A model generated the notes under the pieces. The model was not told where the DNA came from and did not search any database. It saw nothing but the letters and a program-made list of their open reading frames with translations. The position numbers and the translations under genes are program-made. Shown in pieces: positions 53,200 to 62,706 of a stretch of 64,000 nt of DNA. The stretch covers positions 21,019 through 85,018 of the forward strand of contig UBNQ01000037.1 of NCBI GenBank assembly GCA_900466875.1, given 5' to 3'. Numbering within the stretch: position 1 is the stretch's first letter; every line of letters starts with the position of its first letter. The stretch is from Hyphomicrobiales bacterium. Its GTDB lineage: Bacteria; Pseudomonadota; Alphaproteobacteria; Rhizobiales; Rhizobiaceae.

Positions 53200-54576
53200 T
53201 CACTCTCCGCGATCGTCCTGCGACAGGCTCTCGATCCCCAGCATCTTCTTGTCGAGCCCGTATTTCTGCATTTTCTCGTAAAGCGTCTTGCGGGAAATTC
53301 CGAGCGTCTCATAAACCGGCTTCAGCGCGCCACCGTGAGCGGCAATCTCACCGGCAATCAGATTGCGCTCGAAGGCTGCAACCTTTTCCGCCAGACGCCC
53401 GCCATTCTCTTTCACGGCTGCGCCCGGCTCTCCCGAACCCGGATCGAGCCCCAGCACCAGACGGTCGGCGGCGTTGCGCAACTCGCGCACGTTGCCCGGC
53501 CAGTCGCGCTGGGCGATCAGCGAGATGACATCCGGCGGCACGATCATGTCCTCGCGGCCGTAACGGGCAGCCGCCTCGCGCACGAGCTGCAGGAAAAGAA
53601 GCGGAATATCCGCCCGCCGCTGCGCAAGCGCCGGCACATGCAGCGTCGCGACATTCAGCCGGTAGAGAAGATCGGCGCGGAAGCGGCCGGCGGCAACCTC
53701 CGCCTCCAGATCGACCTTGCTGGTAGCGATGAAACGCACGTCGAGCGGCACGGTCTCGTTGGAGCCCAGACGGGTAATCACCCGCTCCTGCAGCACACGC
53801 AAAAACTTCGCCTGCAGGTCGAAGGGCATGGAGCTGATCTCGTCGAGAAGGATCGTCCCTCCCCGCGCATGTTCGAATTTTCCATATCGCGGACGCAGCG
53901 CACCGGGGAATGCTCCGGCTTCATGGCCGAACAGCTCGCTTTCGATCAGCGTTTCGGGAAGGGCTGCGCAATTGATGGCGATCAGCGGCCGGTTGGCGCG
54001 GGGGCTGATGTCGTGCAAGGCACGCGCCACCACTTCCTTGCCGACGCCGGTATCGCCGATCACCAGCGTATCGGCATCCGTCGCGCCGATCGCGCGGATG
54101 CGATAACGAAGGTCGACCATCACCTGCGTACGTCCGGGCATCCGGGCTTCCACATCGTCGCGTTTTCCCGCTACGGCCCTCAGGCGCCGGTTTTCCAAAA
54201 TCAGCGCCCGCCGCTCCAGTGCGCGACGGATGACGCCGGCCAGATGCTGCGGGGTGAAAGGCTTTTCGAGAAAATCGTATGCGCCCTCGCGCATTGCCTT
54301 GACCGCCAGCTGCACGTCGCCATGGCCGGTCACGAGAATGACCGGGATTTCCGCATCGAGTTCGCGCACCCGGTGCAGCAGCGTCATCCCGTCCAGCCCC
54401 GGCATTCGGATATCGCTGACGATCACACCATCAAAACCGAAACCGGAAAGCTCCAGCACATTTTCCGCATTGGGAAACGTGTCGACGGTCAGATCGAAGA
54501 GTTCCAAAGCCTGGGCGGTGGAGCGGCGAAGTTCCTCTTCGTCATCGACAAGCAGCACCCGTTGCGGAAGCGTCAT
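53200..54576 (-). CDS. DctD/NtrC-type response regulator with altered GAFTGA motif
   Basis: Regulator of 458 residues: receiver (VLLVDDEEELRRS, phosphoacceptor in VIVSDIRMPGLDG), AAA+ domain (Walker A GDTGVGKEVVARALH, sensor GGTILLDEIS) and a C-terminal Fis-type HTH (ISRKTLYEKMQKYGL). The loop that normally contacts sigma-54 reads GAFPGA in place of GAFTGA. It overlaps the kinase gene by four bases. Placement before tctCBA suggests control of carboxylate uptake, in the role usually held by TctD. Confidence 0.92.
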   Translation of the reverse strand: MTLPQRVLLVDDEEELRRSTAQALELFDLTVDTFPNAENVLELSGFGFDGVIVSDIRMPGLDGMTLLHRVRELDAEIPVILVTGHGDVQLAVKAMREGAYDFLEKPFTPQHLAGVIRRALERRALILENRRLRAVAGKRDDVEARMPGRTQVMVDLRYRIRAIGATDADTLVIGDTGVGKEVVARALHDISPRANRPLIAINCAALPETLIESELFGHEAGAFPGALRPRYGKFEHARGGTILLDEISSMPFDLQAKFLRVLQERVITRLGSNETVPLDVRFIATSKVDLEAEVAAGRFRADLLYRLNVATLHVPALAQRRADIPLLFLQLVREAAARYGREDMIVPPDVISLIAQRDWPGNVRELRNAADRLVLGLDPGSGEPGAAVKENGGRLAEKVAAFERNLIAGEIAAHGGALKPVYETLGISRKTLYEKMQKYGLDKKMLGIESLSQDDRGE

Positions 54577-56399
54577 TCGGCGGCCTCCATCACGCTTGCA
54601 TCGGCGACATCGAGTTCAATGGCAAACACCGCCCCTCCTTCAGGATGATCGGTAACCGAAAGGCTGCCGCCGAAATCCTTGACGATATTGTAGGAGATCG
54701 ACAGGCCGAGCCCCAACCCCTTGCCGACGCCCTTGGTGGTGAAGAACGGGTCGAAGATGCGCTCGCGAATGGCGGCAGGAACACCCGGCCCTCGGTCGCG
54801 CACGATGATCATGACCTTCTCAGCCGTGCCTGAGGCGGAAACATCGATACGCCGGTCCTCAAGCCCTTCAACGGCATCGGCGGCATTGGTGACGATGTTG
54901 ACCAGCACCTGCTGCAGCCGAACCGCGCCCGCCATCACCCGAGGCAGGCCCGGGTCGACCGTGATGCGCAGTTCCGCATCGGCCGCTTTCAGCCGCGCCG
55001 AAACGATTTCGATCGTATCGCGGATGACATCCTCGACGCTGACAGCACCGAGCTTTTCATTCGGCTTTCGGGCAAAATTGCGCAAATGCCGGCTGATCGA
55101 GGCCATGCGGTCGATCAGCGCCGAGATGCGCTTGAGATTGTCGCTCGCGTCTTCCACGCGGCCGCGCTCGATCAGCAAACCGGTCGTTTCCGCATAGGTT
55201 TTGGCGGCCGCGAGCGGCTGGTTGAGTTCGTGGGAAAGGGCTGCCGACATCTGGCCAAGCCCCGCAAGTTTTCCCGCCTGCACCAGATCGGCCTGGGTCT
55301 GGCGCAACCGGCGCTCCGTCAGCCGTCGCTCGGCAATCTCCTTTTCGATCCGGCTGTTGACGCGGGCAAGCGCTGCGGTGCGCTCGTCGACCCTGCGCTC
55401 CAGCTCGTTCTGCGCTTCGGCCTGCAACTGCATGCGTTCAGCCAATCGCGCCCGGCGCTGCAGCACGATCGCCGAGGCAAGTCCGGCAAGGCAGAGCGCC
55501 AGAAACACCGCCGCCATCATCGTCTGCGCCTGCCAGCGCACCGAGGCCGTATCCATCAGCACGTTCACCGTCCAGCCGGCACCGGGCATGGCCTGCGATA
55601 CGTAGAGATATTCCCTCTCCGCGCTCCCGTTCCGGATCAGCATAGTCTCGTGGCCGGCAAAGCTGCCATAGGCGAGCGGCAGCTGGTGCAGCTTCACATC
55701 CGCATATCGCCTCGAAGTTTCGGTCCGGCCGATCCGCTCCGGCGTCAGCGGCAGGATGGCCGCGAAACGCCATTCGTCGCTGCCGGTCATGAAGATGATG
55801 CCTTCCGGATCGGAGACGAAAATCCGGTCGTCGCCGCCGGCCCAGGAGGCCTCGATCGTATCGAGATCGACCTTGAACACGATCACGCCCAAAATCCTGC
55901 CGCCCATCACGATCGGCGAACTGAAATAATAACCCCGCTTGGCCGATGTCGTGCCGACCGCAAAGAACCGGGACTGTTCGCCCCGCGCCGCCTCCTGGAA
56001 ATAGGGGCGATAGCTGAAATTCTCGCCGACGAAGCTGACGGGAGAATCGTAATTGCTGGCCGCGATCGTCGTGCCGTCCATGGTCATGATGTAGATGTCC
56101 GACGATTTCAGCAGCGCATTGACGGATTTCAGATACCGGTTGGCGGAAAGCCGCAACGCCTCGTTGCCGGGGTTCTCGATCAGCACCTCGATGATCTCGT
56201 CATCGGCAGTCAGTGCCGGCAGCGCCTCGTAGCGTTTCAAATGCCCATCCAGCGCCGAAACCGCCAGCCTCAGCGTCGTCCCCGCCTGCAACTCCGCCTC
56301 GTCCATATAGCTGTGCGCCACAAGGTCGTGCACCTTCCACGTCAGCACGAGGCCGAGCGCAAGACACAAAACGGATACTGCCAAGATACGATGCTTCAC
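54573..56399 (-). CDS. DctB-type sensor histidine kinase
   Basis: Membrane sensor of 608 residues with two helices (near residues 5-22 and 285-305) around a periplasmic double-Cache domain of about 260 residues (FSYRPYFQEAARGEQSRFFA, YYFSSPIVMGGRILGVIVFK), as in DctB for dicarboxylates. A coiled coil precedes the H-box ALSHELNQPLAAAKTYAE. ATPase motifs are NAADAVEGL, DRGPGVP and GVGKGLGLGLSIS. The GTG at 56399 is chosen because the first helix starts directly; an extension to 56558 is hydrophilic and unlikely. It overlaps the regulator by 4 bases. Confidence 0.9.
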   Translation of the reverse strand: MKHRILAVSVLCLALGLVLTWKVHDLVAHSYMDEAELQAGTTLRLAVSALDGHLKRYEALPALTADDEIIEVLIENPGNEALRLSANRYLKSVNALLKSSDIYIMTMDGTTIAASNYDSPVSFVGENFSYRPYFQEAARGEQSRFFAVGTTSAKRGYYFSSPIVMGGRILGVIVFKVDLDTIEASWAGGDDRIFVSDPEGIIFMTGSDEWRFAAILPLTPERIGRTETSRRYADVKLHQLPLAYGSFAGHETMLIRNGSAEREYLYVSQAMPGAGWTVNVLMDTASVRWQAQTMMAAVFLALCLAGLASAIVLQRRARLAERMQLQAEAQNELERRVDERTAALARVNSRIEKEIAERRLTERRLRQTQADLVQAGKLAGLGQMSAALSHELNQPLAAAKTYAETTGLLIERGRVEDASDNLKRISALIDRMASISRHLRNFARKPNEKLGAVSVEDVIRDTIEIVSARLKAADAELRITVDPGLPRVMAGAVRLQQVLVNIVTNAADAVEGLEDRRIDVSASGTAEKVMIIVRDRGPGVPAAIRERIFDPFFTTKGVGKGLGLGLSISYNIVKDFGGSLSVTDHPEGGAVFAIELDVADASVMEAAE

Positions 56400-56561
56400 G
56401 TCTGAAGGGCTCCTCCTCCCTCGACCGGAACGCGTATATCTTACGGAGCGCCGTGAAATTTTCCAATGGGGTCTCGCGGGATGGGTGTAATGACATCGGG
56501 ATGGGAAAGGCGCACCATCCGATCTATATTGATATTCGCAGTCACTTTCGGGGAACAAGGC

Positions 56562-56768
56562 ATGTCCACCGATATCAAGAATGCGGAAACGCCGATGCAG
56601 ACCGCGGAACGGGTGAGAAGGCTACACGGCGTGCAACTCAGCGAAGACGCCAAAAAACCTCTGCCGCGTAGCGCCTATGATGAGCTGTGGAACGACGAAG
56701 GTGCACCTGCGCTTTCGGACGAAGAATTCCGCAGCAGCAATCCGCCCAAAACGCTTGACTTGGGGTAG
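56562..56768 (+). CDS. small hypothetical protein
   Basis: Protein of 68 residues, hydrophilic and acidic toward the C-terminus (ELWNDEGAPALSDEEFRSS), with no signal or membrane segment and no recognised family. The ATG at 56562 has GGGGAAC upstream. It is divergent from the DctB-like kinase and 61 bases from the DUF4126 gene. Confidence 0.65.
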   Translation: MSTDIKNAETPMQTAERVRRLHGVQLSEDAKKPLPRSAYDELWNDEGAPALSDEEFRSSNPPKTLDLG

Positions 56769-56829
56769 GATATCGCTTCGATGTGCAATCCATGAGGGCA
56801 GACCGCTTCGGGCGGTAAAAGGGGTTTAA

Positions 56830-57306
56830 ATGGTTTCCTTGCTTGCGCTTTTCATGGGCGGTGTCGCCGGTCTCCGGGCCATGATGGCGCCGGCGCTTGT
56901 CACCTGGGCGGCAGCGCTCGGCTGGCTTGATCTTTCCGGCTCCTGGCTATCCTTTCTCGGTTCCAACTGGGCGGTGCTGATCCTCACCATTCTCGCTGTG
57001 CTCGAACTGGTGACCGACCAGTTGCCCAATACGCCGAGCCGCAAGGTGCCGCAGCAATTCATCAGCCGGCTGATAACCGGCGGTGTAGCGGGCGCCGCGA
57101 TCGGCATTCCCCATGGCCTGTGGCTGGCCGGCCTCGTCTCCGGCGTTCTTGGTGCCATCGCGGGCACCTATGGCGGCGCCTGGGCGCGGGCACAGCTGGC
57201 CGAGGCGTTCGGGAAGGATGCACCGGCCGCCTTCATCGAGGATGGCGTCGCTTTCGTCGTGGCCTTCATCATCATCTTGGCTCTGCCCGCGGCGGCAACG
57301 ATATGA
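56830..57306 (+). CDS. DUF4126 membrane protein
   Basis: Small integral membrane protein of 158 residues with four to five glycine-rich helices (GGVAGLRAMMAPALVTWAAA, LVSGVLGAIAGTYGG). The family is of unknown function. Its stop overlaps the next ATG (ATGA at 57303-57306), so it is translationally coupled to the flavin reductase-like gene, which suggests a shared redox or transport role. Confidence 0.85.
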   Translation: MVSLLALFMGGVAGLRAMMAPALVTWAAALGWLDLSGSWLSFLGSNWAVLILTILAVLELVTDQLPNTPSRKVPQQFISRLITGGVAGAAIGIPHGLWLAGLVSGVLGAIAGTYGGAWARAQLAEAFGKDAPAAFIEDGVAFVVAFIIILALPAAATI

Positions 57307-58670
57307 AGCGCTTCGACGCGATCATCATCGGCGCCGGGCAGGCAGGGCCTTCGCTCGCCGGCAGGTTCAACGATGCGGATAAGACGGTCGCGATCATCGA
57401 GCGAAAACATGTCGGCGGCACCTGCGTCAACACCGGCTGCAAACCGACCAAGACGCTGGTCGCCAGCGCCTATGCCGCCCATCTCGCCCGCCGTGCATCG
57501 GATTACGGTATCGGTATCGGCAGTGACGTGACGGTCGATATGCAGGCGGTGATGCGCCGCTCCCACAAGGTGACGCTCGACAGCCGCCACGGTAACGAAA
57601 GCTGGCTGGAGGGCATGCCGAACTGCACGCTTATCCGCGGCCATGCACGGTTCGAAAGCAGCAATGTCATTCGTGTCGGCGACGAGTTGCTGACTGCGCC
57701 GCAGATTTTTCTCAATGTCGGCTCGCGCGCGACGATTCCGGATTTCGCCGGTGTGGGCGACATCCCCTATATGACCAACACCGATATCGTCATGCTCGAC
57801 CGGCTGCCGAAACATCTCGTCATCGTCGGCGGGAGCTATATCGGGCTTGAATACGCGCAGATCTATCGGCGCTTCGGCGCGGAAGTCACCGTCGTCGAAA
57901 AAGGCCCGAGGCTGATCGGCCGCGAGGACGAGGACATTTCCCTGGCGGTGCGTGAAATCCTTGAAGCCGAGGGTATCCATATCCGCACTGGGGCCGAATG
58001 TATCCGCTTCCGGAAGGAAGGAGACAACATCGCAGTAGGCGTGAATTGCGACGAAGGCGACCCCGAAGTGATCGGCTCCGATGTGCTTCTCGCCGTCGGG
58101 CGACGGCCGAATACCGACGATCTGGGACTGGAAACCGCTGGCGTGGAACTCGACGCGCGCGGCTTCGTCAAGGTGGATGAGCGGCTTGCGACCAATGTCG
58201 CCGGCATCTGGGCACTGGGGGACTGCAACGGTCGCGGTGCCTTTACCCACACCGCCTATAACGATTTCGAAATCGTTGCCGCCAATCTCTTCGACGGCGA
58301 GGACCGCAGGGTTTCGCAACGTCTGCTGGGCTATGCGCTGTTCATCGACCCGCCGCTTGGCCGCGTCGGTCTGGGCGAGGAACAGGCACGCAAGGCGGGC
58401 CATGATGTGCTGGTCGGCAAGCGGCCGATGACCAATGTCGGCCGTGCCGTCGAAAAAGGCGAGACCAAGGGCTTCATGAAGATCGTCGCCGACGCGAAGA
58501 CGAAGAAAATCCTCGGGGCAGCGCTGCTCGGCACCGGTGGTGACGAGGCGATCCACGGTGTGTTGGAGCTGATGAATGTCGGCGCGAGTTACGACGACCT
58601 GCGCTGGGCAGTACCCATCCACCCGACAGTTTCCGAACTCTGGCCGACCCTCGTGTTATCGATGAAATAG
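57303..58670 (+). CDS. FAD-dependent pyridine nucleotide-disulfide oxidoreductase (mercuric-reductase-like)
   Basis: Flavoenzyme of 455 residues of the class I disulfide reductase group. FAD binding is at AIIIGAGQAGPSLAGRF, the redox disulfide at GGTCVNTGCKPTK, NAD(P)H binding at LVIVGGSYIGLEYAQIYRR, a second FAD contact at GIWALGDCNG, and the active-site base region at VPIHPTVSELWP. The C-terminal pair of cysteines that binds Hg in MerA is absent, so it is not a classical mercuric reductase. The substrate is unknown. Confidence 0.9.
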   Translation: MKRFDAIIIGAGQAGPSLAGRFNDADKTVAIIERKHVGGTCVNTGCKPTKTLVASAYAAHLARRASDYGIGIGSDVTVDMQAVMRRSHKVTLDSRHGNESWLEGMPNCTLIRGHARFESSNVIRVGDELLTAPQIFLNVGSRATIPDFAGVGDIPYMTNTDIVMLDRLPKHLVIVGGSYIGLEYAQIYRRFGAEVTVVEKGPRLIGREDEDISLAVREILEAEGIHIRTGAECIRFRKEGDNIAVGVNCDEGDPEVIGSDVLLAVGRRPNTDDLGLETAGVELDARGFVKVDERLATNVAGIWALGDCNGRGAFTHTAYNDFEIVAANLFDGEDRRVSQRLLGYALFIDPPLGRVGLGEEQARKAGHDVLVGKRPMTNVGRAVEKGETKGFMKIVADAKTKKILGAALLGTGGDEAIHGVLELMNVGASYDDLRWAVPIHPTVSELWPTLVLSMK

Positions 58671-58749
58671 AACATCTCCTTGGCATAAGGGGATCGGCAA
58701 GCTTTTCCGCTTATGAACAGGATCAAACGATCCTGTCGGGATGGAAAAC

Positions 58750-60717
58750 ATGTGCGGATTTGCTGGTTACGCGGGAGATGGGTTGGGTGTGGAACGCGCG
58801 CCGCAGCTTCTATCCGCCATGGGGCAGGCGATTGCCCATCGCGGGCCGGATGGCAGCGGCGTCAGGACCGCGCCCGGTATCGGCCTTTCGCATGTTCGCC
58901 TGTCGATCGTCGGCCTAACCGATGGCCAGCAGCCGATGACGAGCGCCGACGGGCGCTATACGATCGCCTTCAACGGCGAGATCTTCAACTATGTCGAACT
59001 GCGCGACGAGCTGAAGGCGCGGGGCGCCATCTTTCGCACCGGCTCGGACACGGAAGTCCTGCTGCAGCTTTATGCGTTTGACGACGAGCGCTGCCTGGAA
59101 AAACTGAACGGCGACTTTTCCTTCGCCATATGGGATGCGGCGGAACGGCGGCTGATGCTGGCGCGCGACCGCATGGGCGTGCGGCCGCTCTTTTATACCG
59201 AACACAGGGGCACGCTGTATTTCGCCTCCGAGGTGAAGGCGTTGCTGACGGTGCCCGGCATCGAGGCAGAACTTGATCCCTTTGCTCTCGACCAGATTTT
59301 TACACTCTGGGCGCCGATTGCCCCGCGCACCGCCTTCCGCAACATTTTCGAGCTGGAACCCGGCCAGCTGCTGATCCGTGAAAATGGTCAAAACCGCCTG
59401 AGATCATACTGGTCGCTCGATTATCCCGATGCCGGCGAGCATGGCATGGCGACCGCCACGGACCATTCGGAAGAACTGCGCGATCTGCTGACCGATGCGG
59501 TTCGACTGAGGATGCGCGCCGATGTGCCTGTCGGCTCCTATCTTTCGGGCGGGCTCGATTCCTCGCTGATCACGGCGCTGGCAGCTCCGATGGCGCCGGG
59601 CGGGCTCAACACCTTTTCCGTCACCTTCGACAGCGCCGAACATGACGAAAGCAGCTTTCAGCGGCAGGTCGCGGCGGCACTCGGCACGCATCACCGGTCC
59701 GTCGCCTCTTCGGCCGAGGCTATCGCTTGTGCCTTTCCCGATATCGTCCGTTTTACCGAACGGCCGATCCTGCGCACCGCACCTGCCCCACTTTATACGC
59801 TGGCCGGTCTCGTTCGCGACAATGGCATGAAGGTGGTGCTCACCGGCGAAGGCGCCGACGAGATATTCGCCGGCTACGACATTTTCAGGGAAGCAAAAGT
59901 GCGCCGCTTCTGTGCCCGACAGCCCGGCTCGAAGGTCAGGCCGCATCTTTTCCGCAAGCTTTACCCCTATCTGCCGGGACTGAAACAGCAGTCGGCGGAA
60001 TATCTTTCTGCCTTCTTCAACGTCTCCGGCACAGATCCATCCGACCCGCTCTTCTCGCACCAGCCGCGGATGAAAAGCACGGCAGCGGCAAAAATCTTCT
60101 ATTCAGCCGACCTGCGGCAAACACTTGGGCGTTACGATGCCGCCGAAGAGCTTGCTGCACGCCTGCCCGAACGTTTTGGTCGCTGGCACCCGCTGCATCA
60201 GGCGCAATATTTGGAAACCCGTCTGCTTCTGCCGGGCTACATCCTCTCAAGCCAGGGCGACCGGATGGCCATGGCACATGGCATAGAGGGCCGCTTTCCT
60301 TTCCTCGATCATCGTCTGGTCGAGTTCGCCTCACGGCTTTCGCCCGATACCAAGCTCAGGGGCTTGCGTGAAAAGCAGATCCTGCGCGAGGCGGCGAAAG
60401 GGCTTTTGCCGGAAAGCGTGATCGAGCGGCAGAAGCAGCCCTATCGCGCACCCGACAGCCGCTCCTTCAGCGGCCCCGCAACCGCCGAACAACCCTATGT
60501 CGCCAAAATGCTGTCCGAACGTGCGATTACGGCAAACGGATTGTTCAATCCGATGGCGGTCTCCAAGCTTCATGCAAAATGCAGCAGGCAGGACGTTGCC
60601 GGTTTTCGCGACAACGCCGCCTTCGTCGGAATTCTCTCGACGCAGCTGTGGCACGATAATTTCACTGGAAAACAATCGCTGGTTGACGAGCCCGCGCTTT
60701 CGAAAAGCCAGATTTGA
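58750..60717 (+). CDS. asnB: glutamine-hydrolysing asparagine synthase
   Basis: Makes asparagine or amidates a related carboxylate using glutamine; 655 residues. The class II amidotransferase domain requires an N-terminal cysteine, and the ATG at 58750 (MCGFAGY) supplies it; the upstream ATG at 58741 would place Cys at position 5. The ATP-pyrophosphatase loop is YLSGGLDSSLITAL. C-terminal synthase segments are VVLTGEGADEIFAGYD and QGDRMAMAHGIEGRFPFLDH. The neighbouring glycosyltransferase suggests a polysaccharide-modifying role is possible, as for some AsnB paralogues in exopolysaccharide clusters; that is inference. Confidence 0.93.
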   Translation: MCGFAGYAGDGLGVERAPQLLSAMGQAIAHRGPDGSGVRTAPGIGLSHVRLSIVGLTDGQQPMTSADGRYTIAFNGEIFNYVELRDELKARGAIFRTGSDTEVLLQLYAFDDERCLEKLNGDFSFAIWDAAERRLMLARDRMGVRPLFYTEHRGTLYFASEVKALLTVPGIEAELDPFALDQIFTLWAPIAPRTAFRNIFELEPGQLLIRENGQNRLRSYWSLDYPDAGEHGMATATDHSEELRDLLTDAVRLRMRADVPVGSYLSGGLDSSLITALAAPMAPGGLNTFSVTFDSAEHDESSFQRQVAAALGTHHRSVASSAEAIACAFPDIVRFTERPILRTAPAPLYTLAGLVRDNGMKVVLTGEGADEIFAGYDIFREAKVRRFCARQPGSKVRPHLFRKLYPYLPGLKQQSAEYLSAFFNVSGTDPSDPLFSHQPRMKSTAAAKIFYSADLRQTLGRYDAAEELAARLPERFGRWHPLHQAQYLETRLLLPGYILSSQGDRMAMAHGIEGRFPFLDHRLVEFASRLSPDTKLRGLREKQILREAAKGLLPESVIERQKQPYRAPDSRSFSGPATAEQPYVAKMLSERAITANGLFNPMAVSKLHAKCSRQDVAGFRDNAAFVGILSTQLWHDNFTGKQSLVDEPALSKSQI

Positions 60718-60737
60718 AGCTGCGCGCGCAGCTTTTC
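60717..60737 (+). terminator. probable terminator after asnB
   Basis: AAGCTGCGCGCGCAGCTT is a perfect 18-base palindrome directly at the stop codon, followed by TT. Confidence 0.55.
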
Positions 60738-60879
60738 GCGTCTCACGCTCGCGTGATCGATAAAATTTTAGTATTGTCTTTATGAGGATCGGAACGAGCT
60801 GCCTTTAAGCCTTCCGGCACACCGCGCCACGATCCATATTGTGGGTAGACATCGCGACCAAGTCAGGGAGTTACACACC

Positions 60880-61923
60880 ATGACCGTATCGATCATCATC
60901 AAGACCCTGGATGACGAAAAGCGCATTGCCCGCACGATAGAATGCGCGCTCAAGGCCCTGCCGGACGGACAGGGCGAGATCATCGTGACCGACCTCGGCT
61001 CGCGAGACCGTACGACCGAGATCGCATCCGCTTATCCGGTGCGCCTGATGCAGATCGCCCGCCCCGCGCGTTTCCGCAGTGGCGCAGGCTCACAGCTCGG
61101 CTATCAATATGCGCGTCACGATTTCATCTGCATGATCGACGGTGACATGGAACTCGACCCCGGCTTCCTGAAGGAGGCGATCAGCTTCCTCGACCGTCAT
61201 CCGCGCAGCGGCGGCGTTACCGGCCATATGGAGACGGCGGCATCCGGCAACGGATTGATGTCCGACAACCGCATCGGCTCGGTGGATCAACTGGCAGGAG
61301 GCGGGCTTTACCGCCGCCGGGCGGTCGACGCGATCGATTATATGGCCGACCGAAACCTCCACGGTTACGAGGAGTTGAACCTCGGCATCCGGCTGCGCAG
61401 CACCGGTTGGAAACTGCATCGGCTGGACTGCCCTTTCGCCCGGCATCACGGCCGGGATGCCCGCTCCCGCGACCTCCTCCTGCAGCAGGTAAGAACGAAG
61501 GAACCCTTCGGCATTGGCGAATTGCTGCGTGCGGCAACCGGCAAGCCCTATTTCTATCGGCTGCTGCGTGACCTGCCGGAACTCGGGATGCTGGCGTTTG
61601 CCTGGATCTTCATCCTCGCCTCCGCTGTGCTGCTCGCCACACTGCCCGGTATCACATTGCCGGCACTCATCATCGCCGCATGCCTTAGCCTTGCGGTCGC
61701 CGTCATGTCCTATCGCACCGGGCGGCTGAAAACCGGTCTTTACGCGGTGATCGTCCGCTTCCTTCAGGCCTTGGCGCTTCCGGTCGGCTACATCACTCCG
61801 CGTAGAAACCCCCGTTCCTGGATCGAAAGCCGCGTTCTCGGCGAGCCCGATGCGGAAGTGAGCCGCGAGAGCGATCAGGCGATGAGCGGCTATGATGCCG
61901 GCATGGCGCAGGTCACGCGCTGA
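60880..61923 (+). CDS. family 2 glycosyltransferase with C-terminal membrane helices
   Basis: Glycosyltransferase of 347 residues. The N-terminal GT-A domain reads VSIIIKTLDDEKRIARTI and IVTDLGSRDRT, with the metal-binding DGDMELDPG; a further GYEELNLGIRL carries the acidic catalytic segment. Two to three membrane helices lie at about residues 245-310. The ATG at 60880 has AGGGAG ten bases upstream. It lies 162 bases after asnB in the same direction, separated by a terminator-like palindrome. The product is probably a cell-surface polysaccharide; no other polysaccharide genes are close. Confidence 0.88.
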   Translation: MTVSIIIKTLDDEKRIARTIECALKALPDGQGEIIVTDLGSRDRTTEIASAYPVRLMQIARPARFRSGAGSQLGYQYARHDFICMIDGDMELDPGFLKEAISFLDRHPRSGGVTGHMETAASGNGLMSDNRIGSVDQLAGGGLYRRRAVDAIDYMADRNLHGYEELNLGIRLRSTGWKLHRLDCPFARHHGRDARSRDLLLQQVRTKEPFGIGELLRAATGKPYFYRLLRDLPELGMLAFAWIFILASAVLLATLPGITLPALIIAACLSLAVAVMSYRTGRLKTGLYAVIVRFLQALALPVGYITPRRNPRSWIESRVLGEPDAEVSRESDQAMSGYDAGMAQVTR

Positions 61924-61960
61924 GCTGCAATTTCGCCGCATCCGGCACCGGACATTCTTC

Positions 61961-61985
61961 GGATCAAATCCTCCGCTGGCTCGTT
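61961..61985 (+). promoter_or_regulatory. EcfG-type promoter (one mismatch)
   Basis: GGATC (61961-61965), 16-base spacer and CGTT (61982-61985), 36 bases before the ATG at 62022. Confidence 0.5.
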
Positions 61986-62021
61986 TCGACATAATAGCCA
62001 CGTGACAAGGAGGACGACCAC

Positions 62022-62234
62022 ATGGCCAATGCCAGCTCGAAACACATCGGTTCCGGCGCACAGGGAAAAAGCAGCGGCAACGGTGCGATGACCGATATCG
62101 ACAAGGCTATTCTCCCCGACAACATGGTCCTGTCCAACCGTGACAAGGCACAGCATAGCCGCGAGCGCGGACTGGACGGCAAGACGGTTCGCAACGAACA
62201 GTTCCACGACAACGAAACCAACCATCTGGACTGA
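62022..62234 (+). CDS. small hydrophilic protein
   Basis: Protein of 70 residues rich in Ser, Asn, Asp and Lys (KHIGSGAQGKSSGNGAM), predicted disordered, with a conserved-looking C-terminal part LDGKTVRNEQFHDNETNHLD. No family was recognised. AAGGAGG precedes the ATG. It resembles the small proteins of the stress island in size and promoter. Confidence 0.75.
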   Translation: MANASSKHIGSGAQGKSSGNGAMTDIDKAILPDNMVLSNRDKAQHSRERGLDGKTVRNEQFHDNETNHLD

Positions 62235-62432
62235 AATGCTCCAACTTGCGCCACCGTGAACGGGGCGTAAATCAGGATCACCGAATCATTACTTCGATTT
62301 AATCTGCCGCCGCTTGAAACGGCGGTGGAACGGAGTAGGCTCATGCCATCGTCGGCTACTGGACAGGGCTCCGGCGACGGAAAGACTGAAGGGGTACCCC
62401 GAGTTCTTTCGCCCCCATGATGGAGGCAGAGC

Positions 62433-62645
62433 ATGATTCCGGCAGCAGAAAGCAGTGCTTTCGATCCGAACGACCTGACATTCCTGAAACGTGTGTTCGA
62501 CGACGTTTGCGTCGAGCACGGCTTGCATGGCGGCAGCGCCGCAGCCAGCAATGTTGCTGTGACGATGATCCAGCTCTACCAGCGCGGCGTGAAGGACGAA
62601 AAAAGCCTGCATCGTCACTTCGATGAGAACAATTTCTTCGGCTGA
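62433..62645 (+). CDS. small conserved hypothetical protein
   Basis: Protein of 70 residues, helical: LTFLKRVFDDVCVEHGLHGG then MIQLYQRGVKDEKSLHRHF. I recognise the pattern FLKRVFD-VC-E-LYQ-GVKDE as one found in many rhizobia with no assigned function. GGAGG lies seven bases before the ATG. No clear EcfG-type promoter was found. Confidence 0.75.
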   Translation: MIPAAESSAFDPNDLTFLKRVFDDVCVEHGLHGGSAAASNVAVTMIQLYQRGVKDEKSLHRHFDENNFFG

Positions 62646-62706
62646 GGCCGTTTGTTTTCATGCGATTGCTGACGCAAACCCGGTGTCCACTTTTGCGCGA
62701 CATGCT

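Noticed and set aside
62327-62352. GGAAC upstream of the small gene at 62433
   Set aside because: No CGTT-like element at 16 or 17 bases.
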